A stretch of DNA of 64,000 bases, taken from assembly GCF_017676385.1 (NCBI RefSeq), contig NZ_JAFFZN010000018.1:1-64000 (forward strand), in the 5' to 3' direction. Below, piece after piece: positions 8,837 through 17,841 of this stretch. Within the stretch, counting starts at the first letter, position 1; each line of letters starts with the position of its first letter. This stretch comes from Streptomyces spirodelae. Lineage in GTDB: Bacteria; Actinomycetota; Actinomycetes; Streptomycetales; Streptomycetaceae. Position numbers and translations under genes: made by a program. The notes below the pieces were generated by a model. That model was not told the origin of the DNA. It did not search any database and was given only the letters and a program-made list of their open reading frames with translations.

Positions 8837-10138
8837 TCACCGGTAGAGGAGATACTGGCGCCGCACCCGTTCGAAGTGGCGCACCTCCGAGCGCCACGCG
8901 TCGGTGATCTCCTCCAGGCCGTGCCCCGCGTCCAGCATCTCCCGTAGCCGTGAGGAGCCCGACAGCTTGTCGATCCAGTACGGCCGCTCGGGATCGGCGT
9001 CCTTGCGCCAGGCGAAGCCGTCATACCGCATCGCCTCGCGCAGCATGGCCACCGCCGTGGGCACGGCCTGGTAACGAACGGGGTCGGTCACCAGCAGCTG
9101 TACGCCAGCGCAGGTCCTGCCCTGATGCTTGCTGAAGGTGGGCACGAAATAGCCCTCCCGGAAGCGCACTCCCGGCAGCCGCAGTGCGTTGAGCCGGTCG
9201 CTGTAGTGGTGGTCCAGGAACGGTGCGCCGATGAACTGGAACGGCAGTGTGGTGCCACGCCCCTCCGACAGGTTCGTCCCCTCGAAGTACCCGGTGCCCG
9301 CATACGCGGTCGCCGTGTCGGGGGTGGGAACGTTCGGGGACGGCGGCACCCAGACCAGTCCCGTCTGGTGCGCCGTCGTACGGGGCGACCAGCCGCGCAC
9401 CCGTACGACCTCCAGCTCCACCTGTCCGCCGTCGCCCTCGTCGGGCAGCAGTTCTCCGTTGAAGTAGCGGGCCAGCTCACCCACCGTCATACCGTGCTGC
9501 TGGATGATGGGCTTCAGCCCGACCCCGGAGGCGAACTCGCGGGTCAGCAGCGGGCCGTCCGCTCTGCGGCCGATCGGGTTCGGCCGGTCCAGGACGACGA
9601 AGGCCGCGCCGATCTCCCGCGCCGCGACCATGGCGTGGTACATGGTCCAGATGTACGTGTAGAAGCGGACCCCGACGTCCTGGATGTCGAAGACGACGGT
9701 GTCCACGCCGGCCTTGCGGAAGAGGGCGGCCATCTTCGCCCCGTCCGCACCGTACGCGTCATAGACCGTCAGACCGGTACGCGGGTCCTCGAATTCCGGC
9801 TCGGACTCACCCGCCTGCGCGCTGCCCCGGAAGCCGTGTTCCGGTCCGAAGACTCCCACGATTCGCAGCTCGCGCTGGGCCGCCATCGAATCCACCACGT
9901 GGCGCGCGTCCCGCAGCACACCTGTCGGGTTGCTGACGACCCCGACCTTCCGGCCCCGCAGCACGCGCCAGTCTCCCGTCGCCGCGACATCAGCGCCCGG
10001 GGTCACGGGGCGTGCGCCGCTCCGGCCGACGGTCTGTCCGGACGGTGCCGCCGCAGCGGAGGGGGAGAACAGCGGGGTGGCGACAGCGGCGGCCGTGCCA
10101 CCGGCCAGTAGCGAACGGCGCGAGGGTGCAGCGGTCAT
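8837..10138 (-). CDS. namZ: TAT-exported DUF1343 protein, NamZ-type exo-beta-N-acetylmuramidase
   Basis: A 433-residue protein starting at the ATG at 10138, with GGAAGGA upstream. The N-terminus is a twin-arginine signal (SRRSLLAGG) with an Ala-rich tail, so it is exported. The body carries the DUF1343/GH171 hallmarks: VGVVSNPTGV, FGPEHGFRG, VFDIQDVGVRFYTYIWTM and LDRPNPIGR. Characterised NamZ enzymes remove terminal N-acetylmuramic acid from peptidoglycan fragments, a cell-wall recycling step. An open frame extends far upstream of this start but lacks the family signature and precedes the signal peptide. Confidence 0.85.
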   Translation of the reverse strand: MTAAPSRRSLLAGGTAAAVATPLFSPSAAAAPSGQTVGRSGARPVTPGADVAATGDWRVLRGRKVGVVSNPTGVLRDARHVVDSMAAQRELRIVGVFGPEHGFRGSAQAGESEPEFEDPRTGLTVYDAYGADGAKMAALFRKAGVDTVVFDIQDVGVRFYTYIWTMYHAMVAAREIGAAFVVLDRPNPIGRRADGPLLTREFASGVGLKPIIQQHGMTVGELARYFNGELLPDEGDGGQVELEVVRVRGWSPRTTAHQTGLVWVPPSPNVPTPDTATAYAGTGYFEGTNLSEGRGTTLPFQFIGAPFLDHHYSDRLNALRLPGVRFREGYFVPTFSKHQGRTCAGVQLLVTDPVRYQAVPTAVAMLREAMRYDGFAWRKDADPERPYWIDKLSGSSRLREMLDAGHGLEEITDAWRSEVRHFERVRRQYLLYR

Positions 10139-10378
10139 GTGGGACCGTCCTTCCGGCGTCCAGGGACAGCAGGCGGTGGGGCAAGCTAATACGACCGCAC
10201 GAGCCTCGACCAGAGGGCGCGCAGCAGTGGGCGCTCGTCCAAGGGCGCGTCCCCGCGCTGGACCACGCGGCGGAACGGTGGAACGACGAATGACGAACGG
10301 CAAAACAGCGTGACCACCGACGGGATCGCCCGCGGCAACCGGTGTGCGTGTCGTCCCCCGGCACGTCAGGATGGGGCC

Positions 10379-10888
10379 ATGTCCACGAACATCACCCTGG
10401 TGCAAGGCGACATCACCGAACAGGACGTCGACGCCGTGGTCAACGCCGCCAACTCCTCGCTGATGGGCGGCGGAGGTGTGGACGGTGCCATTCACCGCAA
10501 GGGCGGCCCGGACATCGTCGCCGAGTGCCGCAAGCTGCGCGCCGAGCGCTACGGGCGCGGCCTGCCCACCGGACAAGCCGTCGCCACCACAGCGGGACGG
10601 CTGACGGCACGCTGGGTCATCCATACGGTGGGCCCGGTCTTCAGCCAGGAGGAGGACCGCTCGGAATTGCTGGCCTCCTGCCATCGTGAGTCGCTGCGGG
10701 TTGCGCGCGAGCTCGGGGCCCGTACGGTAGCGTTCCCCGCCATCTCCACGGGCGTCTATCGCTGGCCGCTCGACGATGCGGCACGCATCGCGGTGCGGAC
10801 ACTGCGGGAAGAGAGCGAGGGTTTCGCCGAGCTGCGCCTCGTCCTGTTCGACCAGCGCTCCTACGACGTCTTCCACGCCGCTGTCTGA
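10379..10888 (+). CDS. Macro-domain protein, O-acetyl-ADP-ribose deacetylase type
   Basis: A 169-residue single macro domain starting at the ATG at 10379. Seen motifs are ITLVQGDITEQDVDAVVNAA, the glycine-rich NAANSSLMGGGGVDGAIH and AFPAISTGVYRWP. These bind ADP-ribose; MacroD-type members hydrolyse O-acetyl-ADP-ribose or remove mono-ADP-ribose from proteins. It is transcribed away from namZ and convergent with the questin-oxidase-like gene. Confidence 0.9.
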   Translation: MSTNITLVQGDITEQDVDAVVNAANSSLMGGGGVDGAIHRKGGPDIVAECRKLRAERYGRGLPTGQAVATTAGRLTARWVIHTVGPVFSQEEDRSELLASCHRESLRVARELGARTVAFPAISTGVYRWPLDDAARIAVRTLREESEGFAELRLVLFDQRSYDVFHAAV

Positions 10889-10943
10889 ACGCCGCTCAGG
10901 CCGGTTCGGGCTCGGCTCGATCCGCGTTCGGGCAGGCTCGGGC

Positions 10944-12056
10944 TCAGACCGGCTCGATCAGCTCCGTAGCGCGCAGCATCGCCGCTGTGACGAGCGGGTC
11001 ACCGCCGTCCGTGCGGGCGACGACATCCAGCGCAGTGTCGGCGAACTTGATGGCGTGCTCGTCACCGTGCGCTGCCGCACGGGCGAAGGCCGCCTGCGGG
11101 GCAACCGGCGAGCTGGAGGGGGTCGGTCCGCCTTCAGCGGGGCTGTAGACGGCCGTGACGGCCGCGCTCGCGGCCCATGCGGCGTCCGCTCCGGCGGCCC
11201 ACAGTGTGCGGGGGAGCGCGGGCAGGATGCGCAGCACAGCGTTGGGCGCGGTCGCGGCGTGCACCAGCATGACGGGTGAGCCGTGTGCGTGGGTGGCGTA
11301 CCTCCGGGTGGCCGCACGCACGATCTCCTCCAGGTCGGCACGCGCTTCGTCGGGATCGGTACCGCCCGAACCGGCCTCCTGCGCTGTCGTACGTGCGGCC
11401 GGGACCGGCCGCTGCGGCAGGGCGGTGATACGGGCGAGTCGTGCGCGGATTCCGCCGCTCTGATCGGCGATCAGCGGCACCGCGTCGTAGCCCGCCTCGG
11501 CGGTCGCTTCCGCGGGCAGCAGCGTCACACCCGGCAGAGTGCTGTGCCGGGCCGCCCAGTACCCCAGCGCGTGCGCCAGTTCGGTACGGCGCGGTGTCGT
11601 CAGGCCGCCCTGTGTGAGCAGGGCCCGGACGGCGTGACCTGTCCGGATCACCGGGTGGGTGGCGCCTGCGGAGATTCCTGGCAGCAGCCGGGGCCACCAC
11701 AGGGCGAGCACGTCCTGCCAGGGGTGCTCGTCGATCTGGTGGGTGAAGTGGTCGATCCAGTCGGCGAGCCGCCGGGGGTCGCCCAGCGCTTCGCGCCAGT
11801 TGGCCTCGGTGACGGGCGAGTCGGGGCTGGGCATGTCCTCCAGCTTGTCCCGGTAGGCGTCGATCCAGCGGTGCACGGAGCGGGCCTCCCCGTGCCGTAC
11901 CAGGGCCTCCACGGCCATCGGCGCGTGATTGCTGAGCCAGCCCTCGTGCTCGGGCCCGCAGGCGTGCAGGCGCTCCAGTGCCTCGTCCAGTGTTCCGGTG
12001 CTGTCGGCTGTCCCGGCGCTGTCGGCGCGGCGGGCGCCCTGAGTGTCTGAGCCCAT
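10944..12056 (-). CDS. Questin oxidase family protein (DUF4243)
   Basis: A 370-residue protein. The opening (TLDEALERL, then WLSNHAPMAVEALVRHG) and conserved WxxxFTHQIDEHPWQDVL and GHAVRALL segments match the questin-oxidase-like/DUF4243 family, named after fungal enzymes that open anthraquinone rings. Bacterial members are uncharacterised and lack an obvious cofactor motif. No polyketide genes are adjacent, so the substrate is unknown. The ATG at 12056 begins a Ser/Thr/Ala-rich lead of about 20 residues before the conserved part. Confidence 0.72.
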   Translation of the reverse strand: MGSDTQGARRADSAGTADSTGTLDEALERLHACGPEHEGWLSNHAPMAVEALVRHGEARSVHRWIDAYRDKLEDMPSPDSPVTEANWREALGDPRRLADWIDHFTHQIDEHPWQDVLALWWPRLLPGISAGATHPVIRTGHAVRALLTQGGLTTPRRTELAHALGYWAARHSTLPGVTLLPAEATAEAGYDAVPLIADQSGGIRARLARITALPQRPVPAARTTAQEAGSGGTDPDEARADLEEIVRAATRRYATHAHGSPVMLVHAATAPNAVLRILPALPRTLWAAGADAAWAASAAVTAVYSPAEGGPTPSSSPVAPQAAFARAAAHGDEHAIKFADTALDVVARTDGGDPLVTAAMLRATELIEPV

Positions 12057-12186
12057 GCCGGGACGCTAAAGGGCACTGGGCCGGCCGATATCGGACGCGG
12101 GTCCGAATCCGCGTACTTCCAAAGACCTAGGCGGCCTCACAGGGCACGCCCGGCGCCTCCCGCGGCCGGCCCGGAGCCTCCCGCGG

Positions 12187-12993
12187 TCAGGCGCGGTTGC
12201 CCGAGCGGGCCAGCCACCGGCCGCCCTGGCGGGTGACCTCGATGGGGCGGCCGAAGCACTGCGTCATCAGTTCACCGGTCAGTACCTCGGAGACCGGGCC
12301 ACCCGCGGTGATCCTGCCCTCGCGCAGCAGCAGCGCGTGACTGGTGCTCGGAGGCAACTCCTCCAGATGGTGGGTGACCGTCACGGTCGCCAGAGACGGG
12401 CGGTCGGCGGCCAGGCGGCGCAGCGCGTCGATCAGGTCCTCACGGGAGGGCAGATCGAGCGCGTTGAACGGCTCGTCCAGCAGCAGCAGCGACGGCGCGG
12501 GCATCAGGGCACGGGCGATGAGGATGCGGGCCCGCTGGCCGCCGGAGCAGACACCGAACGGCCGGTCTGCCAGCTCCTTGCACTGCAGTTCCGAGAGCAG
12601 TTCGCTCGCCAGCCGGCGGGTCTCCTCGTCGTACTTGCGCCACAGCGGCTGCACGGTGCCGGTCGCACCGGTCAGTACGACCGTGTGCGCGGTGGCCTCC
12701 TGCGGCACCCGCTGCGCTGTGGACACATGGCCGATATGGGCGCGCAGTTCGCGTACATCCACCCTGCCGAGCCTGTTGCCCAGCACCTCAACGGCGCCCG
12801 TCGTGGGGTGCATGACGGCGCCGAGCAGTTTCAGCAGTGTGGTCTTCCCCGCACCGTTGGACCCCAGGAGGGCCCAGTGCTCGCCGGCCTGTACCGACCA
12901 GTCGATCCCGTCGAGGATGAGCTGGTCGGAGGTCGTACGACGGACACCGACCCGCTCGATCGAGGCGACCTGGCGGGGTGCGGGCTGGTTCAT
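12187..12993 (-). CDS. ABC transporter ATP-binding protein
   Basis: A 268-residue stand-alone ABC ATPase beginning at the ATG at 12993 behind GGGAGG. Walker A (LLGSNGAGKTTLLKLLGAV), signature CSGGQRARILIARAL, Walker B (LLLLDEPFNALD) and H-loop (VTHHLEELPP) are all present. No permease or binding protein is adjacent, so the transported substrate and partner are unknown. The HHLEELPP H-loop resembles molybdate/iron-type cytoplasmic ATPases such as ModF. Confidence 0.85.
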   Translation of the reverse strand: MNQPAPRQVASIERVGVRRTTSDQLILDGIDWSVQAGEHWALLGSNGAGKTTLLKLLGAVMHPTTGAVEVLGNRLGRVDVRELRAHIGHVSTAQRVPQEATAHTVVLTGATGTVQPLWRKYDEETRRLASELLSELQCKELADRPFGVCSGGQRARILIARALMPAPSLLLLDEPFNALDLPSREDLIDALRRLAADRPSLATVTVTHHLEELPPSTSHALLLREGRITAGGPVSEVLTGELMTQCFGRPIEVTRQGGRWLARSGNRA

Positions 12994-13070
12994 CGGGGCC
13001 TCCCGTACCTGCTGCGCGGTGGGCGGAGCAACGGAACACCGGGCTCCGCGCCGCTGTGCGGACGCCCAGG

Positions 13071-13814
13071 TTAGCTGTGGGCTGCAGCGGCCTGCGCGAG
13101 TGTCTCGCCGCCGCCGGTGGCCAGCGGCGCGCCGTGTCCAAAGCAGACGGTCTCCACGCTCTCGCGAGCGCTCAGTGCGCACAGCCGCTGGAACGCCGTC
13201 ATGGTGCGAGCCCTGTCCTGGTTGAAGACACCGGGTGCGGGAGCGTCCTCGATCCACGCGACGGTGTCCCCGGTGAACAGCGTGCGGTGCTCGGGCAGCA
13301 GCAGCGCGAGGCTGCCCTGCGTGTGGCCGGGAACGGACAGCACGGTGGCGCCGCCGCCGAACTCCAGCACATCGCCTTCGTCCACCTCCCGGTCCACCCG
13401 GCAGGGCGGCGCGGGCGGTACTGCGGGGGCGTCCGCTGTGATGCCGAACGGGGCGTGCACCTGATCGAAGACGGCGCGCTCCCACTCCGGCGCGCCGGCC
13501 ATGTCCGGCGGCGGCGCCGGCGCCCGGCCCCGGACCACCGGCGCGTCCGCGCGGTGAGCCACCACCTCGGCACCATGGCGGGTGGCCAACTCGGCTGCCG
13601 AACCGGTGTGGTCGAGGTGGAAGTGGGTGAGCACGATCCGCCGGAGCGCGGCGGGCTCGGCGCCGCAGTGCCGGATGGCGTCCTCCACCGCGTCGGCGCC
13701 GCCGGGCGGGCCGGTGTCGATGAGTGAGATCTCCTCACCGTCCCGCCACAGGTACGCCTGTCCGACAGCGAACGGGATCACATGCAGAAAGGGCCGCACC
13801 GGCTGAGGTTCCAT
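13071..13814 (-). CDS. MBL-fold metallo-hydrolase
   Basis: A 247-residue metallo-beta-lactamase-fold hydrolase. The metal-binding signature THFHLDHTGS is intact, with SVPGHTQGSLALLLP, LFTGDTVAW and a final CFGHGAPL supplying the remaining ligands. Glyoxalase II, lactonase or thioesterase activity is possible; the sequence does not decide. It is separated by 77 bases from the downstream ABC ATPase gene on the same strand. Confidence 0.88.
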   Translation of the reverse strand: MEPQPVRPFLHVIPFAVGQAYLWRDGEEISLIDTGPPGGADAVEDAIRHCGAEPAALRRIVLTHFHLDHTGSAAELATRHGAEVVAHRADAPVVRGRAPAPPPDMAGAPEWERAVFDQVHAPFGITADAPAVPPAPPCRVDREVDEGDVLEFGGGATVLSVPGHTQGSLALLLPEHRTLFTGDTVAWIEDAPAPGVFNQDRARTMTAFQRLCALSARESVETVCFGHGAPLATGGGETLAQAAAAHS

Positions 13815-13984
13815 GCCCGGACCGTACGCGGTCTCCCGGCCCGGCTGTCAGCGCTTTACGCCGGGCGCGTAGTGGCTGCGCGTTCGGCGAACTCCCGCCC
13901 GGCGCCGCCGGGAAGTCGCCGGACTCGCGCGCAGGGTGCGGGCGCGTGCGGGTGTGGACGCGAACGGGGTGCCAATGTGTACGG

Positions 13985-14575
13985 TCAGCTGCCTCGCAGC
14001 GCCTTACCGTAGCGCCCCACAGGTGGCAGCCAGCACAGCACCACTGCGAGCAGCCCGAGGACGATGGCGCCGAGGCTGGTCGCGTACAGCCCGGTCGGGG
14101 CGGCGTCGCGCAGGACGAGCATGTGCGGGAAGACGGCCGCCAGCACCGCGAAGACGCTGAGCAGCACGCGCGCCCAGATCGCCCCCGTACGGGCGAAGAG
14201 TGCGAACAGCGCCACGGCGACGGCGAGGACCAGGGCGATCGTCGCCCGCGCCGACATGGTGCTCTCCCAGTCGGTGACGATGCCGTCCCACGCGGTGCCG
14301 GTGAGCTGTTTGACATCGGCCGCTGTCGTACCGGCGGGCAGGCCGACCGCGGCCGGGTCGCTGTCCACGGCATTGCGCACGTTCTCGTCGGCGAGGTCCT
14401 TGCCGCCGACGTAGACCAGTAGTGCGCCGACAGCGCCGGAGAGGGCGGACAGTACGGTGACCGCCAGCATGGCGACCACGAGGCCCGGTCTCCTCACCGG
14501 TCCGACGGCCGGGTGGCCAGTGCCCGGAAGGCCGGAGGGCATGCCGGTGTGGGGGGCGGTCTGGGGGTGGCTCAC
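13985..14575 (-). CDS. Four-helix membrane protein of unknown function
   Basis: About 196 residues. A GTG at 14575 (or one two codons earlier, at 14581) follows AAGGAG, which outweighs a far upstream start. There is a Pro-rich cytoplasmic lead, then four hydrophobic segments: VVAMLAVTVLSALSGAVGAL, ATIALVLAVAVALFALFA, a VLLSVFAVLAAVF segment and AIVLGLLAVVLCWLPPV. A soluble loop of about 60 residues sits between helices 1 and 2. Similar architectures are common as hypothetical proteins in Streptomyces. No function can be assigned. Confidence 0.72.
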   Translation of the reverse strand: MSHPQTAPHTGMPSGLPGTGHPAVGPVRRPGLVVAMLAVTVLSALSGAVGALLVYVGGKDLADENVRNAVDSDPAAVGLPAGTTAADVKQLTGTAWDGIVTDWESTMSARATIALVLAVAVALFALFARTGAIWARVLLSVFAVLAAVFPHMLVLRDAAPTGLYATSLGAIVLGLLAVVLCWLPPVGRYGKALRGS

Positions 14576-14764
14576 GTGCACCGAACTCCTTGCGGAACTG
14601 CAGGGGAAAGAACGAACGGTTCGACCTTTACACGGGAACACCCGGCCGAACCACCGGTTCCGCTAAGGAACCTGGAGAACATCGCGCCTGAACTCGCGGA
14701 CAAGGCACGGCAGTTAGGCTGCTGTACCCGAAACCGCCCGGACCGAGGAGAGTGACCAGCACAT

Positions 14765-15880
14765 ATGCCCCTGCCAGGCACCGCCGACTACCCACCGGGG
14801 TTGCTCGACGTCACCATGGACCAACTGCGGACCCTGCTCGCCGTGTACGAGGAGGGCACGGCTCTGGGCGCCGCTCGCCGGCTGGGCCGCGAGCAGTCCA
14901 GCATTCAGAAGCAGCTCGACACGATGAACCGCAAGCTGGGCGACCACTGCGGCGAGCCCCTGTTGCGCAAACGCGGACGAGGCGAGCGGGTGCACTTCAC
15001 CCGCACCGGCGAGGAGCTGGCCCGGCTGGCGCGCGGCACACTCGACGGCTGGCGCGAAGGGCTGGACACCGCCCGCAGACGCCGCGGCCGCAGTCTGCGC
15101 GTCGGCTCCACCCGCTACACGCTCGGCTACCTCCTGAACGCGGTGGAACAGGTCAACGACAGGTTCACCCGAGAGGGAGTGGAGCTGACGATGGCGCACG
15201 TCCGCAGCGGGGCGGTACTGGAGAAGCTCCGCTCCCATGAACTCGACCTGGTGTGCGGCAGCATCCTCGTCTCGGCGTCCGCGGGGGCCGCCGAGACGAC
15301 AGCCGCTGTCGGCCACGACGTCGCCCTGGGCGGCTACGAGGTCATGGAATGGCGGCGCGGCGGCTTCTGCCTGGCCACCAACCAGCCGGACGGAGATCTC
15401 ACGCAGGACGGCAGACCGGACGGTGTGGGAGTGGGTGTGCGGGCGCTGCCGAGGCTGCCGCTCGTGGTGTCCACCGACGGGCTGATTCCCGGTGTGCTGC
15501 GCGGATGGTTCGGGCCCGAATACCGCCGCCGGATGCGGATTGCGGCCGAAATCGACTCCGCACACTACGGCTTCGAACTCCTCAGCTCCCGGGTGCTCTA
15601 CGGCAGCATGCTCGTCACCCAGGGCATCGGGGAGGCGATTACCGAAGGCAGGCTCCCCGAGGCGCAAGGGCTGCGCACTCTGCCGCTGGTGGAGGACATG
15701 GGAAGCGAACAACGGGTGCTCGTCGGGGCGTTCCGCCGCCGTGAGCCGGAGAACCGTGACCCGGACCATCCGGTGAGCCTGCTGTGGGAGGAACTGGCCC
15801 GTCGGCACGCCCGTATCCGCGCCGAGAAACGGGTATCGGCCGACCGCGAGCCCGTACCGGCGGTCGCGCCCGTCTGCTGA
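14765..15880 (+). CDS. LysR-family transcriptional regulator
   Basis: A 371-residue regulator with an N-terminal winged helix (MDQLRTLLAVYEEG, then ALGAARRLGREQSSIQKQLD) and a long periplasmic-binding-like effector domain. It is longer than the usual ~300 residues; Streptomyces has a group of this size. The ATG at 14765 is used, but an in-frame ATG at 14816 directly before DQLRTLL is a real alternative because GAGGAG is rather far from the first. No divergent target gene is obvious: the upstream neighbour is the four-helix membrane protein. Confidence 0.85.
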   Translation: MPLPGTADYPPGLLDVTMDQLRTLLAVYEEGTALGAARRLGREQSSIQKQLDTMNRKLGDHCGEPLLRKRGRGERVHFTRTGEELARLARGTLDGWREGLDTARRRRGRSLRVGSTRYTLGYLLNAVEQVNDRFTREGVELTMAHVRSGAVLEKLRSHELDLVCGSILVSASAGAAETTAAVGHDVALGGYEVMEWRRGGFCLATNQPDGDLTQDGRPDGVGVGVRALPRLPLVVSTDGLIPGVLRGWFGPEYRRRMRIAAEIDSAHYGFELLSSRVLYGSMLVTQGIGEAITEGRLPEAQGLRTLPLVEDMGSEQRVLVGAFRRREPENRDPDHPVSLLWEELARRHARIRAEKRVSADREPVPAVAPVC

Positions 15881-15961
15881 CGCCAACCGACCGCCGCCCA
15901 CTGCCGCCGCCCACTGCCGCCGCCCGCTGCCGGCGCCCGGCAGCGGGTCTCCGGGCGGTGG

Positions 15962-16225
15962 TCAGGCCGTGGATGGCGGTCGGTCCCCGGGCAGTGGTGG
16001 GTGTCCGGCCACCTCACCGGAGACCAGCACCACATCGAGCGTGCGCGGCCCGTGCACGCCCTCCACCCGGTCGAGTTCGATGTCGCTGGTGGCCGACGGG
16101 CCGGAGATCCACGTCAGTGGCCGGGCCGGGTCCAGCCGTTCCAGGGCGTGCGGCACCGAGTGGACGACCTGCTCAGGCACCCGCACCACGCAGATGTGGT
16201 GGTCCGGGACGAGGGTGATGCGCCG
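15962..16225 (-). pseudogene. lutC: lutC remnant: C-terminal ~80 codons of an LUD-domain lactate-utilisation protein
   Basis: The minus-strand frame reads ITLVPDHHICVVRVPEQVV, then LDPARPLTWISGPSATSDIE and LDRVEGVHGPRTLDVVLV, ending at the stop at 15962. This is the conserved C-terminus of LutC/LUD-domain proteins. The N-terminal ~130 residues are missing: homology starts abruptly at about 16217-16225, where the sequence becomes the start of rhaI. LutABC oxidises L-lactate and in Streptomyces often follows rhamnose genes, because rhamnose breakdown yields lactaldehyde and lactate. It has no start of its own and is non-functional. Confidence 0.82.
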
Positions 16226-16370
16226 GAGCTTCTCGTGGACCGTACGCGGAACCCCCGGGCTGAGTGAACACCTTGAAGCGGGTACCGGAGTTCCCGTACG
16301 CCCACGACGGCGTTTAGATCCGCTGGGCGCGCAGGGCGGATTTCACGCGCGCGAGGTACTGCTCGGGCAT
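16226..16370 (-). pseudogene. rhaI: rhaI remnant: N-terminal ~48 codons of L-rhamnose isomerase
   Basis: From an ATG at 16370 the minus strand reads MPEQYLARVKSALRAQRI and then TAA (16314-16316) where a GAA (Glu) codon is expected. Past this stop the same frame continues TPSWAYGNSGTRFKVFTQPG, which matches the N-terminus of Streptomyces L-rhamnose isomerases. One extra G in the run at 16252-16256 then shifts the frame; the shifted frame reads VPRTVHEKL, again isomerase. At about 16217-16226 the sequence jumps to lutC. So there is one nonsense change, one +1 frameshift and one large internal deletion. Confidence 0.8.
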
Positions 16371-16616
16371 ACGGCGCGAGTGGGCGCGGGGTTCGGGCAG
16401 CTGCCGAGCACCTGGCGTCCGCTGAGCACGTGTGCCTGAAGGCCGTACGGGCTAAAAACGATTCACCACTCGGCGTGGGGAACCTGGAGGTCTTCGCCAA
16501 ACCCCCTGAAACGGCGGCCGATGAGCGGCCCTGCATGTCATGCCGATCGGCCTCCGCGGCCCCCTCCAACGGCAGCCCCCCACCCTCCCTGAAGGCCAAC
16601 CCGAAAGGGCAAGCTC
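16371..16616. promoter_or_regulatory. Divergent rha control region
   Basis: These 246 bases separate the dead rhaI start from rhaS and would hold both promoters. TAAAAACGATTCA (16453-16465) is an imperfect palindrome centred on CG, of the type bound by LacI-family regulators, and is the only AT-rich patch here. The LacI gene downstream of rhaS is the obvious candidate binder. The site is weak and is proposed by context only. Confidence 0.3.
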
Positions 16617-17702
16617 ATGCGATCCCACAACCGCCACCGCTCACGCCTCCTCGCCGTCACGGCGGCGGCCTGCGCCCTGACCGTCGCGCTCGCGGGCTGT
16701 TCGGGTACGACCAAGAGCGACGCGAAAGACGACGCCAAGGACAAGGCGCAGAACGCCAAGGCCGATCCGGACGTGCCGCTGAAGAAGAACCTGGAGATCG
16801 CCTTTCTGCCCAAGCAGATCAACAACCCGTACATGACGGTCGTCGACAAGGGAGGCATCAAGGCCGTCAAGGAGTTCGGCGGTGAGGGCAAGGAGGTGGG
16901 CCCGTCCGACGCCAAGGCATCCTCCCAGGTCAGCTACCTCAACACGCTCACACAGCAGCGGCAGGACGCCATCCTGCTCGCCGCGAACGACCCCAACGCG
17001 GTGTGCGGACCGCTGAAGGCCGCCATGCAGCAGGACATCAAAATCGTCACCTATGACTCGGACGCGGGCAAGGACTGTCGTCACCTGTTCATCAACCAGG
17101 CGTCCTCCGAGGACATCGGCCGCGGCCTGGTCAAGGACATGGCCGAACAGCTCGGCTACAGGGGCGACATCGCGATCCTCTCGGCGACCCAGAACGCCAC
17201 CAACCAGAACACCTGGATAAAAATCATGAAGGACGAGCTGAAGAAGCCCAAGTACAAGGGCATGAAGCTCGTCAAGACCGCCTACGGCGACGACGTCGAC
17301 CAGAAGTCTTTCCAGGAGACCCAGGGGCTCCTCAAGGCGTACCCGGATCTGAAGGGCATCATCTCGCCCACCACGGTCGGCCTGGCGGCCGCGGCCCGCT
17401 ACGTCAGCGGCTCCAAGTACCAGGGCGAGGTCACCCTCGGCGGGCTGGGCACGCCCAACCAGATGCGCAAGTACATCAAGGACGGCACGATCGACCAGTT
17501 CTCCCTGTGGGACGCCTCCAAGCTCGGCTACCTCGGCGCCTACGCCGCCGCTGCCCTCTCCTCCGGACAGATCACCGGCAAGGAGGGCGAAGACTTCAGG
17601 GCGGGCAAGCTCGGGGAGTACACAGTCGGCAAGGACGGCGAAGTCGTCCTCGGCCCGCCCACGGTTTTCACCAGCAAGAACATCGACGACTTCGACTTCT
17701 GA
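16617..17702 (+). CDS. rhaS: Rhamnose ABC transporter substrate-binding lipoprotein
   Basis: A 361-residue type-I periplasmic-binding-fold lipoprotein. The lipobox LAGC follows an Ala-rich signal, so it is anchored outside the membrane. The body (AFLPKQINNPYMTVVDKGG, VGPSDAKASSQVSYLNTL, AILLAANDPNAVCGPLK, KSFQETQGLLKAYPDLKGII, ending NIDDFDF) is characteristic of actinobacterial rhamnose-binding proteins. Its partner ATPase and permease genes are not in this window, and the divergent isomerase gene is destroyed. RhaS may therefore be an orphan, or may serve a permease encoded elsewhere. Confidence 0.87.
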   Translation: MRSHNRHRSRLLAVTAAACALTVALAGCSGTTKSDAKDDAKDKAQNAKADPDVPLKKNLEIAFLPKQINNPYMTVVDKGGIKAVKEFGGEGKEVGPSDAKASSQVSYLNTLTQQRQDAILLAANDPNAVCGPLKAAMQQDIKIVTYDSDAGKDCRHLFINQASSEDIGRGLVKDMAEQLGYRGDIAILSATQNATNQNTWIKIMKDELKKPKYKGMKLVKTAYGDDVDQKSFQETQGLLKAYPDLKGIISPTTVGLAAAARYVSGSKYQGEVTLGGLGTPNQMRKYIKDGTIDQFSLWDASKLGYLGAYAAAALSSGQITGKEGEDFRAGKLGEYTVGKDGEVVLGPPTVFTSKNIDDFDF

Positions 17703-17709
17703 GATCCGT

Positions 17710-17767
17710 CCGGCCTCTGCGAAACTTAAGCCTGCACGACGTCGAACGTCGGTTCAGAAGAGGCCGG
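17710..17767. repeat. Nested inverted repeats between rhaS and the LacI gene
   Basis: CCGGCCTCT (17710-17718) pairs with AGAGGCCGG (17759-17767). Inside it, CGACGT-CGA-ACGTCG (17737-17751) is a second perfect hairpin. The outer pair could act as the rhaS terminator and the inner palindrome as an operator for the next gene. No evidence favours one role. Confidence 0.4.
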
Positions 17768-17841
17768 GCGGCCGGCAGGGAGGGGCTGAGCAGGGTGCGG
17801 CGGAAGCGGGGCGGGCGGCCGGAAGCCACTGGGGCGCACGG

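Noticed and set aside
10139..10876. Upstream extension of the namZ frame
   Set aside because: The twin-arginine signal begins at 10138, and the extension overlaps the macro-domain gene on the other strand.
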